Shown here: positions 5,819 through 13,043 of the stretch, one piece after another
How positions within the stretch are numbered: the first letter of the stretch is position 1
Layout: each line of letters opens with the position of its first letter
Origin: DATCLS01 sp035265325
Lineage (GTDB): Bacteria; Actinomycetota; Acidimicrobiia; Acidimicrobiales; VFJN01
Direction: 5' to 3'
DNA: 28,221 bases
Assembly (NCBI GenBank): GCA_035265325.1
Contig: DATFOS010000087.1
Span: forward strand, 1-28,221
The notes under the pieces: generated by a model
The model's input: only the letters and a program-made list of their open reading frames with translations
Database searches by the model: none
What the model was told of the DNA's origin: nothing
Made by a program: the position numbers and the translations under genes

Positions 5819-8632
5819 GTGAGCACTGCCGACCCGCTCCCCGGTGCCGAACCGTGGCGGCGTGGGCCCGACGAGGTCGCCTCCGACCTCGGGACGGACC
5901 CGGCCCACGGGCTGACGGCTGCCGAGGCCCGCGACCGGCTGGCCCGGACCGGGCCGAACCGGCTCGACGCCACCCCGGCGGTCCCCGCCTGGCGCAAGCT
6001 GCTGGCCCAGTTCGCCGACCCGCTGGTGCTGCTGCTGGTGGCGGCGATCGCCATCTCGCTCGCCACCTGGGCGCTGGAGGGCGCGGAGGGCGTGCCCTTC
6101 GACGCCGTCGTGATCGGCGTCATCCTCGTGGCCAACGCCGTGCTGGGCTACGTGCAGGAGGCGCGGGCCGAGGAGGCGGTGGCGGCGCTGCAACGCATGG
6201 CGGCGGCGAGCACGCTCGTGGTGCGTGAGGGGGTCGAACAGCGCATCCCGGCGACCGAGGTGGTGCCGGGCGACCTCATGCTCCTGGCGGAGGGCGACGC
6301 CGTGAGCGCGGACGGCCGGCTGGTCGAGGCGGCCGCACTCCGCGTCGCCGAGGCGGCGCTGACCGGCGAGAGCGAGGCCGTCCTCAAGGACGCCGCCCGG
6401 CTACCGGTCCCGGTGGCGCTCGGCGACCGGGTCAACATGGTGTTCAGCGGGACGGCCGTGGCCGGCGGCCGCGGGCGGGCGGTGGTCACCGCGACCGGCA
6501 TGGCCACCGAGATGGGGCGCATCGCCGGGCTGCTGGAGGCGACGGAGGAGGAGCCCACGCCGCTCCAGCGGGAGATCGCCCGCGTCGGGCGCCTGCTGGG
6601 TCTGGTGGTGATCGTCCTCGCCGTGATCGTGGTCGGGGCGATCCTGGCGATGTCCGACGTCGAGGACGCCTCCGACGCCGTCGACGTGCTGCTCGTCGGC
6701 GTGTCGCTGGCCGTGGCGGCCGTCCCCGAGGGACTGCCGGCGGTGCTGTCGGTGGTCCTGGCCCTGGGCGTCCAGCGCATGGCCCGTCAGCACGCCATCG
6801 TGACCAAGCTCTCGTCGGTCGAGACCCTGGGGTCGGCGTCGGTCATCTGCTCGGACAAGACCGGCACGCTGACCCGCAACGAGATGACGATCCAGACGGT
6901 GGTCACCGCCTCCGGCGAGGTCGACGTGACCGGCATCGGCTACCGCCCGGAGGGTGAGGTCCGGGCCGACGGGCAGCGGCTGGCCGACGGGCCCCTCGCC
7001 GCCGAGCTACGGGTCGTCCTGGGCGGCGGGAGCCTGGCGAACGACGCCTCGCTGCACGAACGGGACGGCGAGTGGGTCGTCCAGGGCGACCCGACCGAGG
7101 CCGCGTTCCTGGTCGCCGGGCGCAAGGCCGGGCTGGACGACGAGCGGGGCCGCCGGTTCCGCCGGGTGGCCGAGGTGCCGTTCACGTCGGAGCGCAAGCT
7201 GATGAGCACCGTGCAGGTCGACGCCGCCCGCGCCGACCGCGTCGCGGTCGTGGTCAAGGGCGCTCCCGACATCCTGCTCGCCCGCTGCACCGACGAGCGG
7301 GTGGGCGAGGGGACGCGGCCGCTCATCGACGAGCGGCGCCGTCAGGTGCTGGCCACGGTCGACCGGCTCGCCGGCGACGCCCTCCGCACGCTCGGCGTGG
7401 CCTACCGTCCGCTGCCCGGGTCGCCGGACGGCCAGCCGGGCGAGGAGATCGAGAGCGACCTCGTTTTCGCCGGCATCGTCGGGATCATCGACCCGCCGCG
7501 TCCCGAGGCCCGCACCGCCATCGCGGAGGCGCACGCCGCCGGCATCCGGGTCGTGATGATCACCGGCGACCACCCGCGCACGGCCGCACGCATCGCCGCC
7601 GAGCTGGGCATCATCCCGCCGCGCGAGGGCGCGGTGACCGGGATGGAGCTCGACGCCGCCGGCGAGGCGGGAGCCCGCGAGATCGTGCGGTCCCGTTCGG
7701 TGTACGCCCGGGTGGCGCCCGAGCACAAGCTGCAGATCGTCGACGGCCTGCAGGCCGACGGGAACATCGTGGCGATGACCGGCGACGGCGTGAACGACGC
7801 GCCCGCCCTCAAGAGCGCCGACATCGGCGTGGCCATGGGCATCACCGGCACCGACGTGACGAAGGAGGCGGCGAAGATGATCCTCGCCGACGACAACTTC
7901 GCCACGATCGTCCGGGCGGTGCGGGAGGGGCGGGGCATCTTCGCCAACATCCGCAAGTTCCTGCGCTACCTGCTCTCGTCGAACGCCGGCGAGGTCCTCA
8001 CGATGCTGCTCGGCGTGCTCGGCGCCTCCGTCATCGGGCTGGACGACGCGCCCGGCGCCGTCGTCGTCCCGCTGTTGGCGACGCAGATCCTGTGGATCAA
8101 CCTGCTCACCGACACGGCACCGGCGCTGGCCATGGGCGTCGACCCGCCACCCGACGACGTGATGGAGCGCCCGCCGCGGCGGCTCGCGGACCGGGTGATC
8201 GACGCGGAGATGCAGGTGGGCATCGTCTTCGTCGGCCTGGTGATGGCGCTGGCGACGCTGCTCACGCTCGACATCGGCCTGCCCGGGGGCCTGATCGACG
8301 GGACCGGCGACCTCACCGAGGCCCGGACGATGGCCTTCACCACCCTGGTGCTGGCGCAGCTGTTCAACTGCTTCAACGCCCGGTCCGACCGGGTCAGCGC
8401 CTTCCACCACCTCTTCACCAACCCGCTGCTCTGGGCCGCGATCGGCCTCTCGCTCGCCCTGCAGGTCGCCGTCGTCTACGTGCCGTTCCTCAACGACGCC
8501 TTCGACACCACCGGCCTCGACGCCGCCCACTGGCTGCTGTGCGTCGCCATGGCCAGCAGCGTCCTGGTCGCCGACGAGCTGCGCAAGCTCGCCGGCCGCC
8601 GCTGGCGCCGGCGCGGCGCGGCGGCGGCCTGA
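5819..8632 (+). CDS. P-type Ca2+-transporting ATPase (type II)
   Basis: 937-residue cation pump. In order: an N-terminal cation-ATPase domain (GLTAAEARDRLARTGPN), M1-M2, an actuator domain with TGES, M3-M4 with PEGLP at 303-307, the phosphorylation motif CSDKTGTLT with the acceptor Asp at 346, the nucleotide domain with KGAPD, the hinge TGDGVNDAPALK from 654, then M5-M10. The residues that bind calcium in SERCA-type pumps are all present: Glu304 in M4, Asn722 and Glu725 in SSNAGEV, and Asn761, Thr764 and Asp765 in NLLTD. It is thus most likely a Ca2+ exporter energised by ATP, although H+/Mg2+ relatives exist. Length and motifs are complete. The start is a GTG with only a weak ribosome-binding site; no better in-frame start precedes the conserved N-terminus. 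The TGA forms part of a hairpin with the convergent remnant. Confidence 0.92.
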   Translation: MSTADPLPGAEPWRRGPDEVASDLGTDPAHGLTAAEARDRLARTGPNRLDATPAVPAWRKLLAQFADPLVLLLVAAIAISLATWALEGAEGVPFDAVVIGVILVANAVLGYVQEARAEEAVAALQRMAAASTLVVREGVEQRIPATEVVPGDLMLLAEGDAVSADGRLVEAAALRVAEAALTGESEAVLKDAARLPVPVALGDRVNMVFSGTAVAGGRGRAVVTATGMATEMGRIAGLLEATEEEPTPLQREIARVGRLLGLVVIVLAVIVVGAILAMSDVEDASDAVDVLLVGVSLAVAAVPEGLPAVLSVVLALGVQRMARQHAIVTKLSSVETLGSASVICSDKTGTLTRNEMTIQTVVTASGEVDVTGIGYRPEGEVRADGQRLADGPLAAELRVVLGGGSLANDASLHERDGEWVVQGDPTEAAFLVAGRKAGLDDERGRRFRRVAEVPFTSERKLMSTVQVDAARADRVAVVVKGAPDILLARCTDERVGEGTRPLIDERRRQVLATVDRLAGDALRTLGVAYRPLPGSPDGQPGEEIESDLVFAGIVGIIDPPRPEARTAIAEAHAAGIRVVMITGDHPRTAARIAAELGIIPPREGAVTGMELDAAGEAGAREIVRSRSVYARVAPEHKLQIVDGLQADGNIVAMTGDGVNDAPALKSADIGVAMGITGTDVTKEAAKMILADDNFATIVRAVREGRGIFANIRKFLRYLLSSNAGEVLTMLLGVLGASVIGLDDAPGAVVVPLLATQILWINLLTDTAPALAMGVDPPPDDVMERPPRRLADRVIDAEMQVGIVFVGLVMALATLLTLDIGLPGGLIDGTGDLTEARTMAFTTLVLAQLFNCFNARSDRVSAFHHLFTNPLLWAAIGLSLALQVAVVYVPFLNDAFDTTGLDAAHWLLCVAMASSVLVADELRKLAGRRWRRRGAAAA

Positions 8633-8649
8633 CCGGGAGCGTCCGGTCA
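8630..8649. terminator. bidirectional hairpin built from two convergent stop codons
   Basis: TGACCGG (8630-8636) pairs with CCGGTCA (8643-8649) over a six-base loop. The left arm begins with the TGA stop of the ATPase gene and the right arm is the complement of the TGA stop of the acyl-CoA dehydrogenase tail on the other strand. It can therefore form in transcripts from both directions. No U-tract. Confidence 0.5.
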
Positions 8650-8721
8650 GCGCGCGGGGCGGTTGCGGGGCAGGCCGAGGTGGCGCTGGGCGATGATGTC
8701 GCGGAGGATCTCGCTGATCCC
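8647..8721 (-). pseudogene. acyl-CoA dehydrogenase C-terminal stub
   Basis: The minus strand reads GISEILRDIIAQ, then RHLGLPRNRPAR and a TGA at 8649-8647. This is the conserved end of acyl-CoA dehydrogenases (G-T/I-SEI-x-R-x-II-A, then LGLPR), in which the Gly-Ile-Ser-Glu stretch helps bind FAD of the partner subunit. Only about 24 residues remain of a protein of roughly 380; upstream of 8721 the similarity stops and the DNA becomes the tail of an extradiol dioxygenase on the other strand. It has no start codon and cannot be functional. Its stop still pairs with the ATPase stop in a shared hairpin, which suggests it was once a genuine convergent neighbour. Confidence 0.6.
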
Positions 8722-8725
8722 CAAC

Positions 8726-8920
8726 GGCCTGGGTCGGCACGACAACGACCACATGTTCTCCTTCTACGTCGCCGGCCCCGCCGGCTTTCAGGTCGAGGTC
8801 GGGCACGGGGCGCGCCGGATCACGGAGCCGTGGGCCGACGACCGCCGCTACGACCGGATAAGCGCCTGGGGGCACCATCCGGTCGACCCGGCGCCGGCCG
8901 CGCCAGGGTCGACGCCGTGA
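8726..8920 (+). pseudogene. extradiol (catechol-type) dioxygenase C-terminal stub
   Basis: The frame reads GLGRHDNDHMFSFYVAGPAG, FQVEVGHGARRI, then RRYDRISAWGHH and a TGA at 8918. This is the C-terminal VOC module of BphC/HsaC-like 2,3-dihydroxybiphenyl or catecholic-steroid ring-cleaving dioxygenases. The His in GRHxNDHM and the Glu in VEVG correspond to two of the three iron ligands; the first His and about 200 residues are gone. Similarity begins at 8726, right beside the end of the acyl-CoA dehydrogenase stub on the opposite strand. Upstream methionines (from 8663) are antisense to that stub, so no real start exists. Known family members act in aromatic and steroid degradation, which hints at what this locus once did. 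Confidence 0.65.
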
Positions 8921-8930
8921 GCCGGCGCGG

Positions 8931-9060
8931 ATGATGACCGAGGTCGTCCTGACCGGGACGGGGGTCTCGCACCCGCGGCGGGGCCGCGCCGGTCCCGGGC
9001 ACTGGTCCGCCACCGCGACGTGGCGCTGCAGTTCGGCCGGCCGGTGGGGTGGGCCCGGTG
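8931..9060 (+). pseudogene. metallo-beta-lactamase-fold hydrolase, N-terminal stub with a frameshift
   Basis: From the ATG at 8931/8934 the frame reads MTEVVLTGTGVSHPRRGRAG, the standard first strand and glycine loop of MBL-fold hydrolases of the RNase Z/phosphodiesterase-like type. At about 8999 one base of a G run is missing: the -1 frame continues with ALVRHRDVALQF, matching the next strand of the same fold. After about 9040 no further match appears, and the HxHxDH metal motif is absent because the sequence runs into the convergent luciferase-like gene. It is both frameshifted and truncated and cannot work. The evidence is resemblance by eye. Confidence 0.5.
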
Positions 9061-9063
9061 TCG

Positions 9064-10155
9064 TCAGCCCGGGCGGCCCGGGTTGGCCGAGGCGCGGGCG
9101 AACCGCTCGGCCGGGCGGACGCGGCGGTATGCGCCCAGGACCGGTGCCAGCTCGGCCGGCGAGGCGCCGTGGAGGATCACCGCATCGGCGCCGGCGGCGT
9201 ACTGGCCCAGCACGGTCTCGGCGCAGCGCTCGGGGGTCCCCGTGGCCGACGCCGCCAGCCAGTCCTCCGGCAGTAGCTCGTCGAGGCGGCGCAGCTCGTC
9301 GAGCGTGGCGGTCGCGTCGAGGGCGCCCCGGGCGCCGGTCATCACGTCCGACCCCCGGATGCGGGCGAGCTCGGCCGGGTCCCACCCGTTGACCCGCACG
9401 AGCAGGTCGCCGTAGCCCTGCAGGTAGGTGGCGAGGCGGCCCGTGAGCTTGCGCAGCCGGCGCTCCTCGTCGATGTGGTCGCCGACCGTGGCGAGGACCG
9501 ACCACACGCGCACGTCCGCCGGGTCGCGCCCCGCCTTCTCCGCGCCGAGTCGCACGGCGGCGACGCTGCGGGCCAGGGCGTCGTCGGTGAAGAAGGTGTG
9601 GAGGACGACGCCGTCGGCGACGCGCCCGGCGAACTCGAGGGTCCGCTCCCCCAGCGCCACCATCACGATCGGGATGTCCTCGGCGAAGGACGGGTCCTGC
9701 TGGAGGTACGGGAAGGTGCCGGCCGGGCCGTCGTGGCCGACGACCGCCTCGCCCCGCCACAGCCGCCGCAGGATGCCGATGACGTCCTCCAGCTGGGCCA
9801 TCGTGACGCGCGGGAGGCCGATGACGTCGAACAGGGCGTCGAAGCCACGGCCGAACCCGAGTGCGAAACGGCCTCCCGTCAGCCGGTGCATCGTCGTCGC
9901 CAGCGTGGCCGTCACCAGGGGGTGGCGGGTGTTGTGGTTCGTGGCCGCGGTGGCGATGCCCAGCGACGTGGTCGCGGCCCCGACCGCGCCGGAGAGGACG
10001 GCGGCGTCCTTGGTGGCGAAGCGCTCCGAGACGAACGCCGAGCCCAGCCCGAGCCGTTCGGCGTCGGCGACCTCGTCCAGCAGGTCGCGCGGCGTCGCCG
10101 AGTGCCCGGCGAGGGTGTAGAAGCCGAGCTCGTTGAGCCGGTCGTCGTCGCCCAT
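9064..10155 (-). CDS. luciferase-like (LLM class) F420-dependent oxidoreductase
   Basis: 363-residue TIM-barrel protein of the luciferase-like monooxygenase class, resembling the TIGR03857 group of actinobacterial F420-dependent oxidoreductases. Visible marks are LGFYTLAGHSATPRDLLDEV, AERLGLGSAFVSERF, GIATAATNHNTRHPLVTA, the RLTGGRFALGFGRG segment typical of the class, and GVVLHTFFTDDALARSV. It would use reduced F420 (or flavin) to reduce or oxidise an unknown small substrate in the cytoplasm. The ATG at 10155 shares one base with the TGA of the upstream SDR (TGATG), so the two are coupled. Decayed genes on both sides of the pair suggest a former acyl-CoA or ring-degradation locus. The last codons form a six-pair hairpin (9068-9082) ending next to the stop. 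Confidence 0.85.
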   Translation of the reverse strand: MGDDDRLNELGFYTLAGHSATPRDLLDEVADAERLGLGSAFVSERFATKDAAVLSGAVGAATTSLGIATAATNHNTRHPLVTATLATTMHRLTGGRFALGFGRGFDALFDVIGLPRVTMAQLEDVIGILRRLWRGEAVVGHDGPAGTFPYLQQDPSFAEDIPIVMVALGERTLEFAGRVADGVVLHTFFTDDALARSVAAVRLGAEKAGRDPADVRVWSVLATVGDHIDEERRLRKLTGRLATYLQGYGDLLVRVNGWDPAELARIRGSDVMTGARGALDATATLDELRRLDELLPEDWLAASATGTPERCAETVLGQYAAGADAVILHGASPAELAPVLGAYRRVRPAERFARASANPGRPG

Positions 10156-10961
10156 CAGCCGGCGTCCGGCCCGAACAGCAGGGAGTAGTTGGCCCCGGCG
10201 CGTAGGTGGTGGCCGCCGTCGACCGGGATGTTGGCCCCGGTGATCCAGGACGACTCCGGGCCGACCAGGAAGCGGACGACCTCGGCGATGTCCTCGACCG
10301 TGCCGACCCGGCCGAGCGGCATGCCGGCGATGTAGTCGTCGAGCAGCGGCCCGCCCGCCGTGATGAACGACATGAGCTCGTCGTCCACGATCCCGGCCTG
10401 GACGCTGTTGACCCGGATCCCGTCGCCGCCCAGCTCCTCGGCTGCGCTGCGGCACAGCATGTCGATCCCGGCCTTCGCCGCGCCGTACGCCGAGAGCCAA
10501 CGGTGGGGGAAGGCGCCCGCGCCCGACGACATCGCCACGATGGCCCCGCCTCCGGCCCGCCGCATGGCCGGGACGGCGTGCTTGATGGACAACATGGTCC
10601 CGACCAGGTTCAGGTCGACGGTGCTGCGGATGGCGGCGGCCTCCGCCGACTCGAACGAGGACAGGTGCTGGGAGCCACCGGCGTTCGCGAACAGGATGTC
10701 GAGCCCGCCGCCCGGCCCCTGCGCCGCCTCGATCGCCGTGGCGACCTGGTCCTCCACGGTCACGTCGGCGACCACCCAGCGGATCGCCCCGCCCTCCCCC
10801 ACGTCGGGCGCGATCGCATCGGCGGCCTTCACGAGCTTGTCCTCCGTGCGACCGCAGATCGTCACGAGCGCCCCGTCGGCGGCGAGCCGCCGGGCGGCGC
10901 CGAACCCGATCCCGCTGCCACCGCCCGTGACGAGCGCCGCCTTGCCCTGGATCCCCCACAT
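10155..10961 (-). CDS. short-chain dehydrogenase/reductase (classical SDR)
   Basis: 268-residue Rossmann enzyme. TGGGSGIG at 12-19 is the NAD(P) glycine motif, NAG at 93-95 stabilises the central sheet, and the catalytic Ser146, Tyr159 and Lys163 are in place (SSGAGAF, YGAAK). After them comes GIRVNSVQAGIVDDE and the closing ITGANIPVDGGHHLRAGANY. It should oxidise or reduce an alcohol/ketone pair; the substrate is not readable. The start at 10961 (MWGIQGKAALVTGG) places the first strand correctly; in-frame starts up to 11024 would add a tail overlapping the opposite-strand remnant. It is followed by the F420-type oxidoreductase, coupled by a one-base overlap, so the two probably act on the same compound. 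Confidence 0.88.
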   Translation of the reverse strand: MWGIQGKAALVTGGGSGIGFGAARRLAADGALVTICGRTEDKLVKAADAIAPDVGEGGAIRWVVADVTVEDQVATAIEAAQGPGGGLDILFANAGGSQHLSSFESAEAAAIRSTVDLNLVGTMLSIKHAVPAMRRAGGGAIVAMSSGAGAFPHRWLSAYGAAKAGIDMLCRSAAEELGGDGIRVNSVQAGIVDDELMSFITAGGPLLDDYIAGMPLGRVGTVEDIAEVVRFLVGPESSWITGANIPVDGGHHLRAGANYSLLFGPDAG

Positions 10962-11022
10962 CCGGCCCGGTCTAGTGGCGACCGCCTCGCCGATCCACCG
11001 CGTCCCGGCCATCCGGGCGTCC

Positions 11023-11130
11023 ATGGAGGACGAGATGATCTACCAGACCTTCATCAGCCGCAGCGACGACATGGCCGAGCTGAGGGCCGCCCGGGTCGAG
11101 GGCCGCACTCCGACCTGGACGGGGAGCTGA
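11023..11130 (+). pseudogene. probable enoyl-CoA hydratase/isomerase C-terminal stub
   Basis: A 35-residue frame, MEDEMIYQTFISRSDDMAEL, then RAARVEGRTPTWTGS, ends one base before the next SDR gene. The pattern (aromatic/acidic helix, S-x-D/E-D-x-x-E, then a basic segment ending RxPxWTG) is how crotonase-superfamily enoyl-CoA hydratases finish. The same frame is open upstream to about 10981 (ASPIHRVPAIRA), which also fits the trimerisation helix region, but the catalytic domain is missing. It could still be made as a short peptide and, by its position, couple to the SDR. Since the match is short, a genuine small protein remains possible. Confidence 0.4.
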
Positions 11131-11131
11131 C

Positions 11132-12007
11132 GTGGCCGGGCTCCCCGCCCCGCCGCCGGCCGGCGAGACCGCCCTGCGCCCCGGCACGTTCGACGGCGTC
11201 GCCGTCGTCGTCACCGGCGGCGGCACCGGGCTGGGCCGGTCCATCGCCGCCGAGTTCGCTCGCCTGGGCGCCTCCCTGGTCATCGCCAGCCGCAAGCAGG
11301 AGCACCTCGACGCCGGCCGCGCCGCCCTCGAGGCCCTCGGCGCCCCGGTCCTCGCGGTCGCCTGCGACATCCGTGACCCCGACGCCGTGGCCGCCGCCCT
11401 CGACGCCGCCGAGGCCCGCTTCGGCCTGCCCGGCGTGCTGGTCAACAACGCCGCCGCCAACTTCCCGGTCCCGGCCGAGGACATGTCGCCGAACGCCTGG
11501 CGCACCGTGGTCGACATCACGCTGAACGGCACGTTCTACGTGTCCCGCGAGTTCGGGCGGCGCCACCTGGCGGCCGGGACGCCGGCCTCCATCGTGAACG
11601 TCGGCGCCTCCTACGCCTGGACCGGCGGCCCGGGCTTCGCCCACAGCGCCGCCGCCAAGGCCGGCGTGAAGAGCCTGGTCGAGACGCTGGCCGTCGAGTG
11701 GGGGCCGTACGGCATACAGGTGAACGGCCTCGTCCCGGGCATGTTCCCCCACGAGGACATGACGGCGGACATCCAGGGCAACCTGGCCCGCACGTCCGAC
11801 AAGGCCGCCTGCCAGCCCGCCCTGCGGGTCGGGCAGCGCCAGGAGCTGGGCTGGGCCGCCACCTTCCTCGCCTCGCCCTATGGTCGCTTCATCACCGGGC
11901 ACACCCTCGTGGTCGACGGTGCCAACTGGCAGCGGCGGAGCCTGACGAACCCGCCGGTGGTAACGGTGCGCGACCAGATGGGCAAGGGGCCGTTCGCGCC
12001 GTCGTGA
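11132..12007 (+). CDS. SDR of the 2,4-dienoyl-CoA reductase type
   Basis: 291 residues. TGGGTGLG at 28-35 is the cofactor motif and NNAAANF at 105-111 is typical of 2,4-dienoyl-CoA reductases (FadH/DECR). The classical YxxxK is absent: Ser172 stands where Tyr would be, four before Lys176, and Tyr161 lies eleven residues earlier. This is the spacing of Tyr199, Ser210 and Lys214 of mitochondrial DECR, so the enzyme very likely reduces a dienoyl- or enoyl-CoA with NADPH in beta-oxidation of unsaturated acyl chains. VEWGPYGIQVNGLVPG and the GxFPHEDM stretch agree. The GTG at 11132 follows GGGGAG at good distance. Its TGA overlaps the GTG of the TetR gene by four bases, and the hydratase-like stub precedes it. 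Confidence 0.85.
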   Translation: MAGLPAPPPAGETALRPGTFDGVAVVVTGGGTGLGRSIAAEFARLGASLVIASRKQEHLDAGRAALEALGAPVLAVACDIRDPDAVAAALDAAEARFGLPGVLVNNAAANFPVPAEDMSPNAWRTVVDITLNGTFYVSREFGRRHLAAGTPASIVNVGASYAWTGGPGFAHSAAAKAGVKSLVETLAVEWGPYGIQVNGLVPGMFPHEDMTADIQGNLARTSDKAACQPALRVGQRQELGWAATFLASPYGRFITGHTLVVDGANWQRRSLTNPPVVTVRDQMGKGPFAPS

Positions 12008-12636
12008 CCGCCACACGGGGAGCGGAGCGGGCCCTGGATGGCCGCCGCCGCAAGTACGAGGCCGAGGTCGAACGGCTGGTCGGCGCCGCCTTTGCGGTGA
12101 TGCGGGCCAAGGGCACGGCCTCGCCGACGGTGGCCGACATCCTGGCCGAGGCCGGGCTGTCGACCGCCACCTTCTACCGGCACTTCCCGACCAAGGACGA
12201 CCTGCTCGTCACCCTCCTGGAGCGCGCCCACGAGCGCACCCGGGCGCACCTCGAGGCGCTCCTCGCCGCCGAGGCCCGCCCCGCCGACCGGGTGACGGCG
12301 TGGGTGCGGGGCCTGTTCGACCTGCTCGGGACCGACGCCCGGGTGGCGGCCAACCGGCCCTTCCTCCTCGCCCACCCCCGCCTGCTGGAACGGTTCCCCG
12401 ACGAGATCGGCGCCGGGATCGACGGCCTCGTCGCCCTGCTGGCGGACGCCGTGGCGGCGGCCCGCCTCGAGGCGGGCCTCCCCCCGGGCGACGCCGCCGG
12501 GGACGCCCGCCTCGCCTACCACCAGGTGTTCGGGATGCTGGTCGACCGGGCGGCCCTGCACCGGCGCTCCGAGGCGGCCACGGTGGCGGCCGTCGCCGAC
12601 TACACCCTCCGCGCCGTCCTGACCGACCGGCGCTGA
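12004..12636 (+). CDS. TetR/AcrR-family transcriptional regulator
   Basis: 210 residues. After a basic N-terminal helix comes the DNA-binding domain: LVGAAFAVMRAKGTASPTVA, then DILAEAGLSTATFYRHFPTK with the canonical FYRHF recognition helix end. The remainder is helical with an HPRLLERFPDEI segment and a C-terminal TetR ligand domain resembling KstR2-type regulators; that closer assignment is a guess. The GTG at 12004 overlaps the stop of the dienoyl-CoA reductase gene by four bases (GTGA), so regulator and enzyme are made together. A ligand such as an acyl-CoA thioester would fit the neighbourhood, by inference. Confidence 0.88.
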   Translation: MTATRGAERALDGRRRKYEAEVERLVGAAFAVMRAKGTASPTVADILAEAGLSTATFYRHFPTKDDLLVTLLERAHERTRAHLEALLAAEARPADRVTAWVRGLFDLLGTDARVAANRPFLLAHPRLLERFPDEIGAGIDGLVALLADAVAAARLEAGLPPGDAAGDARLAYHQVFGMLVDRAALHRRSEAATVAAVADYTLRAVLTDRR

Positions 12637-12748
12637 CCCCGACCGCACCCACATTCCGCTGCGACGAGGGTCATCATGGAGCGCCCAGCGGAAGGGCACG
12701 GTGGTCCGAGGTCGGTAAGGAGGAGGCGGGGTGGCACGGGGGTGAGCG

Positions 12749-12964
12749 ATGAGCGTTGGCGAGATCGCGATGGCGGCTGCATGGTTCGTGATCTTCGGTG
12801 GCCTGGCGTTGGCCATAGGCAGGTCCGCGCTCGGCGACTGGCGTCAAGGGCGGCGAGGGCGGGACGGTGTCGCCCTCCTGTCGGCCGTCCAGCAGTGGGT
12901 CCCGACCGCGGTCGCCGCGACGGTCGCCGTTTTCGTGCCGATCGCGCTCCTGACGAGCGCCTGA
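12749..12964 (+). CDS. small two-TM membrane protein, unknown function
   Basis: 71 residues with hydrophobic segments at about 5-26 and 48-69, joined by a very basic loop (LGDWRQGRRGRDG) that should be cytoplasmic under the positive-inside rule, so both ends would face outward. The ATG at 12749 lies downstream of GGAGGAGG (12719-12726), which is somewhat far, and of a GGGGGTGAG at better distance. Codon bias matches neighbouring genes. No family is recognised. It stands alone between the TetR gene and the convergent Rieske gene, about 80 bases from the latter, and that gap shows no clear terminator. Confidence 0.6.
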   Translation: MSVGEIAMAAAWFVIFGGLALAIGRSALGDWRQGRRGRDGVALLSAVQQWVPTAVAATVAVFVPIALLTSA

Positions 12965-13043
12965 CTCCGGGCCACCGCCGAGGCGTCATCGCATCACGTC
13001 TGGTCACCGACTCTGTGGGACGGGCCCGCTGGAGACGATGGCC

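Noticed and set aside
7007..9760. A 917-codon open frame on the minus strand, and other very long frames opposite real genes
   Set aside because: It lies antisense to the P-type ATPase and has the Arg/Pro/Gly/His-rich composition of shadow frames in high-G/C DNA. The real motifs are on the other strand.
10961..11024. N-terminal extension of the first SDR (starts at 11024 or 11012)
   Set aside because: The extra residues precede the Rossmann strand without family support and overlap the opposite-strand hydratase-like stub.
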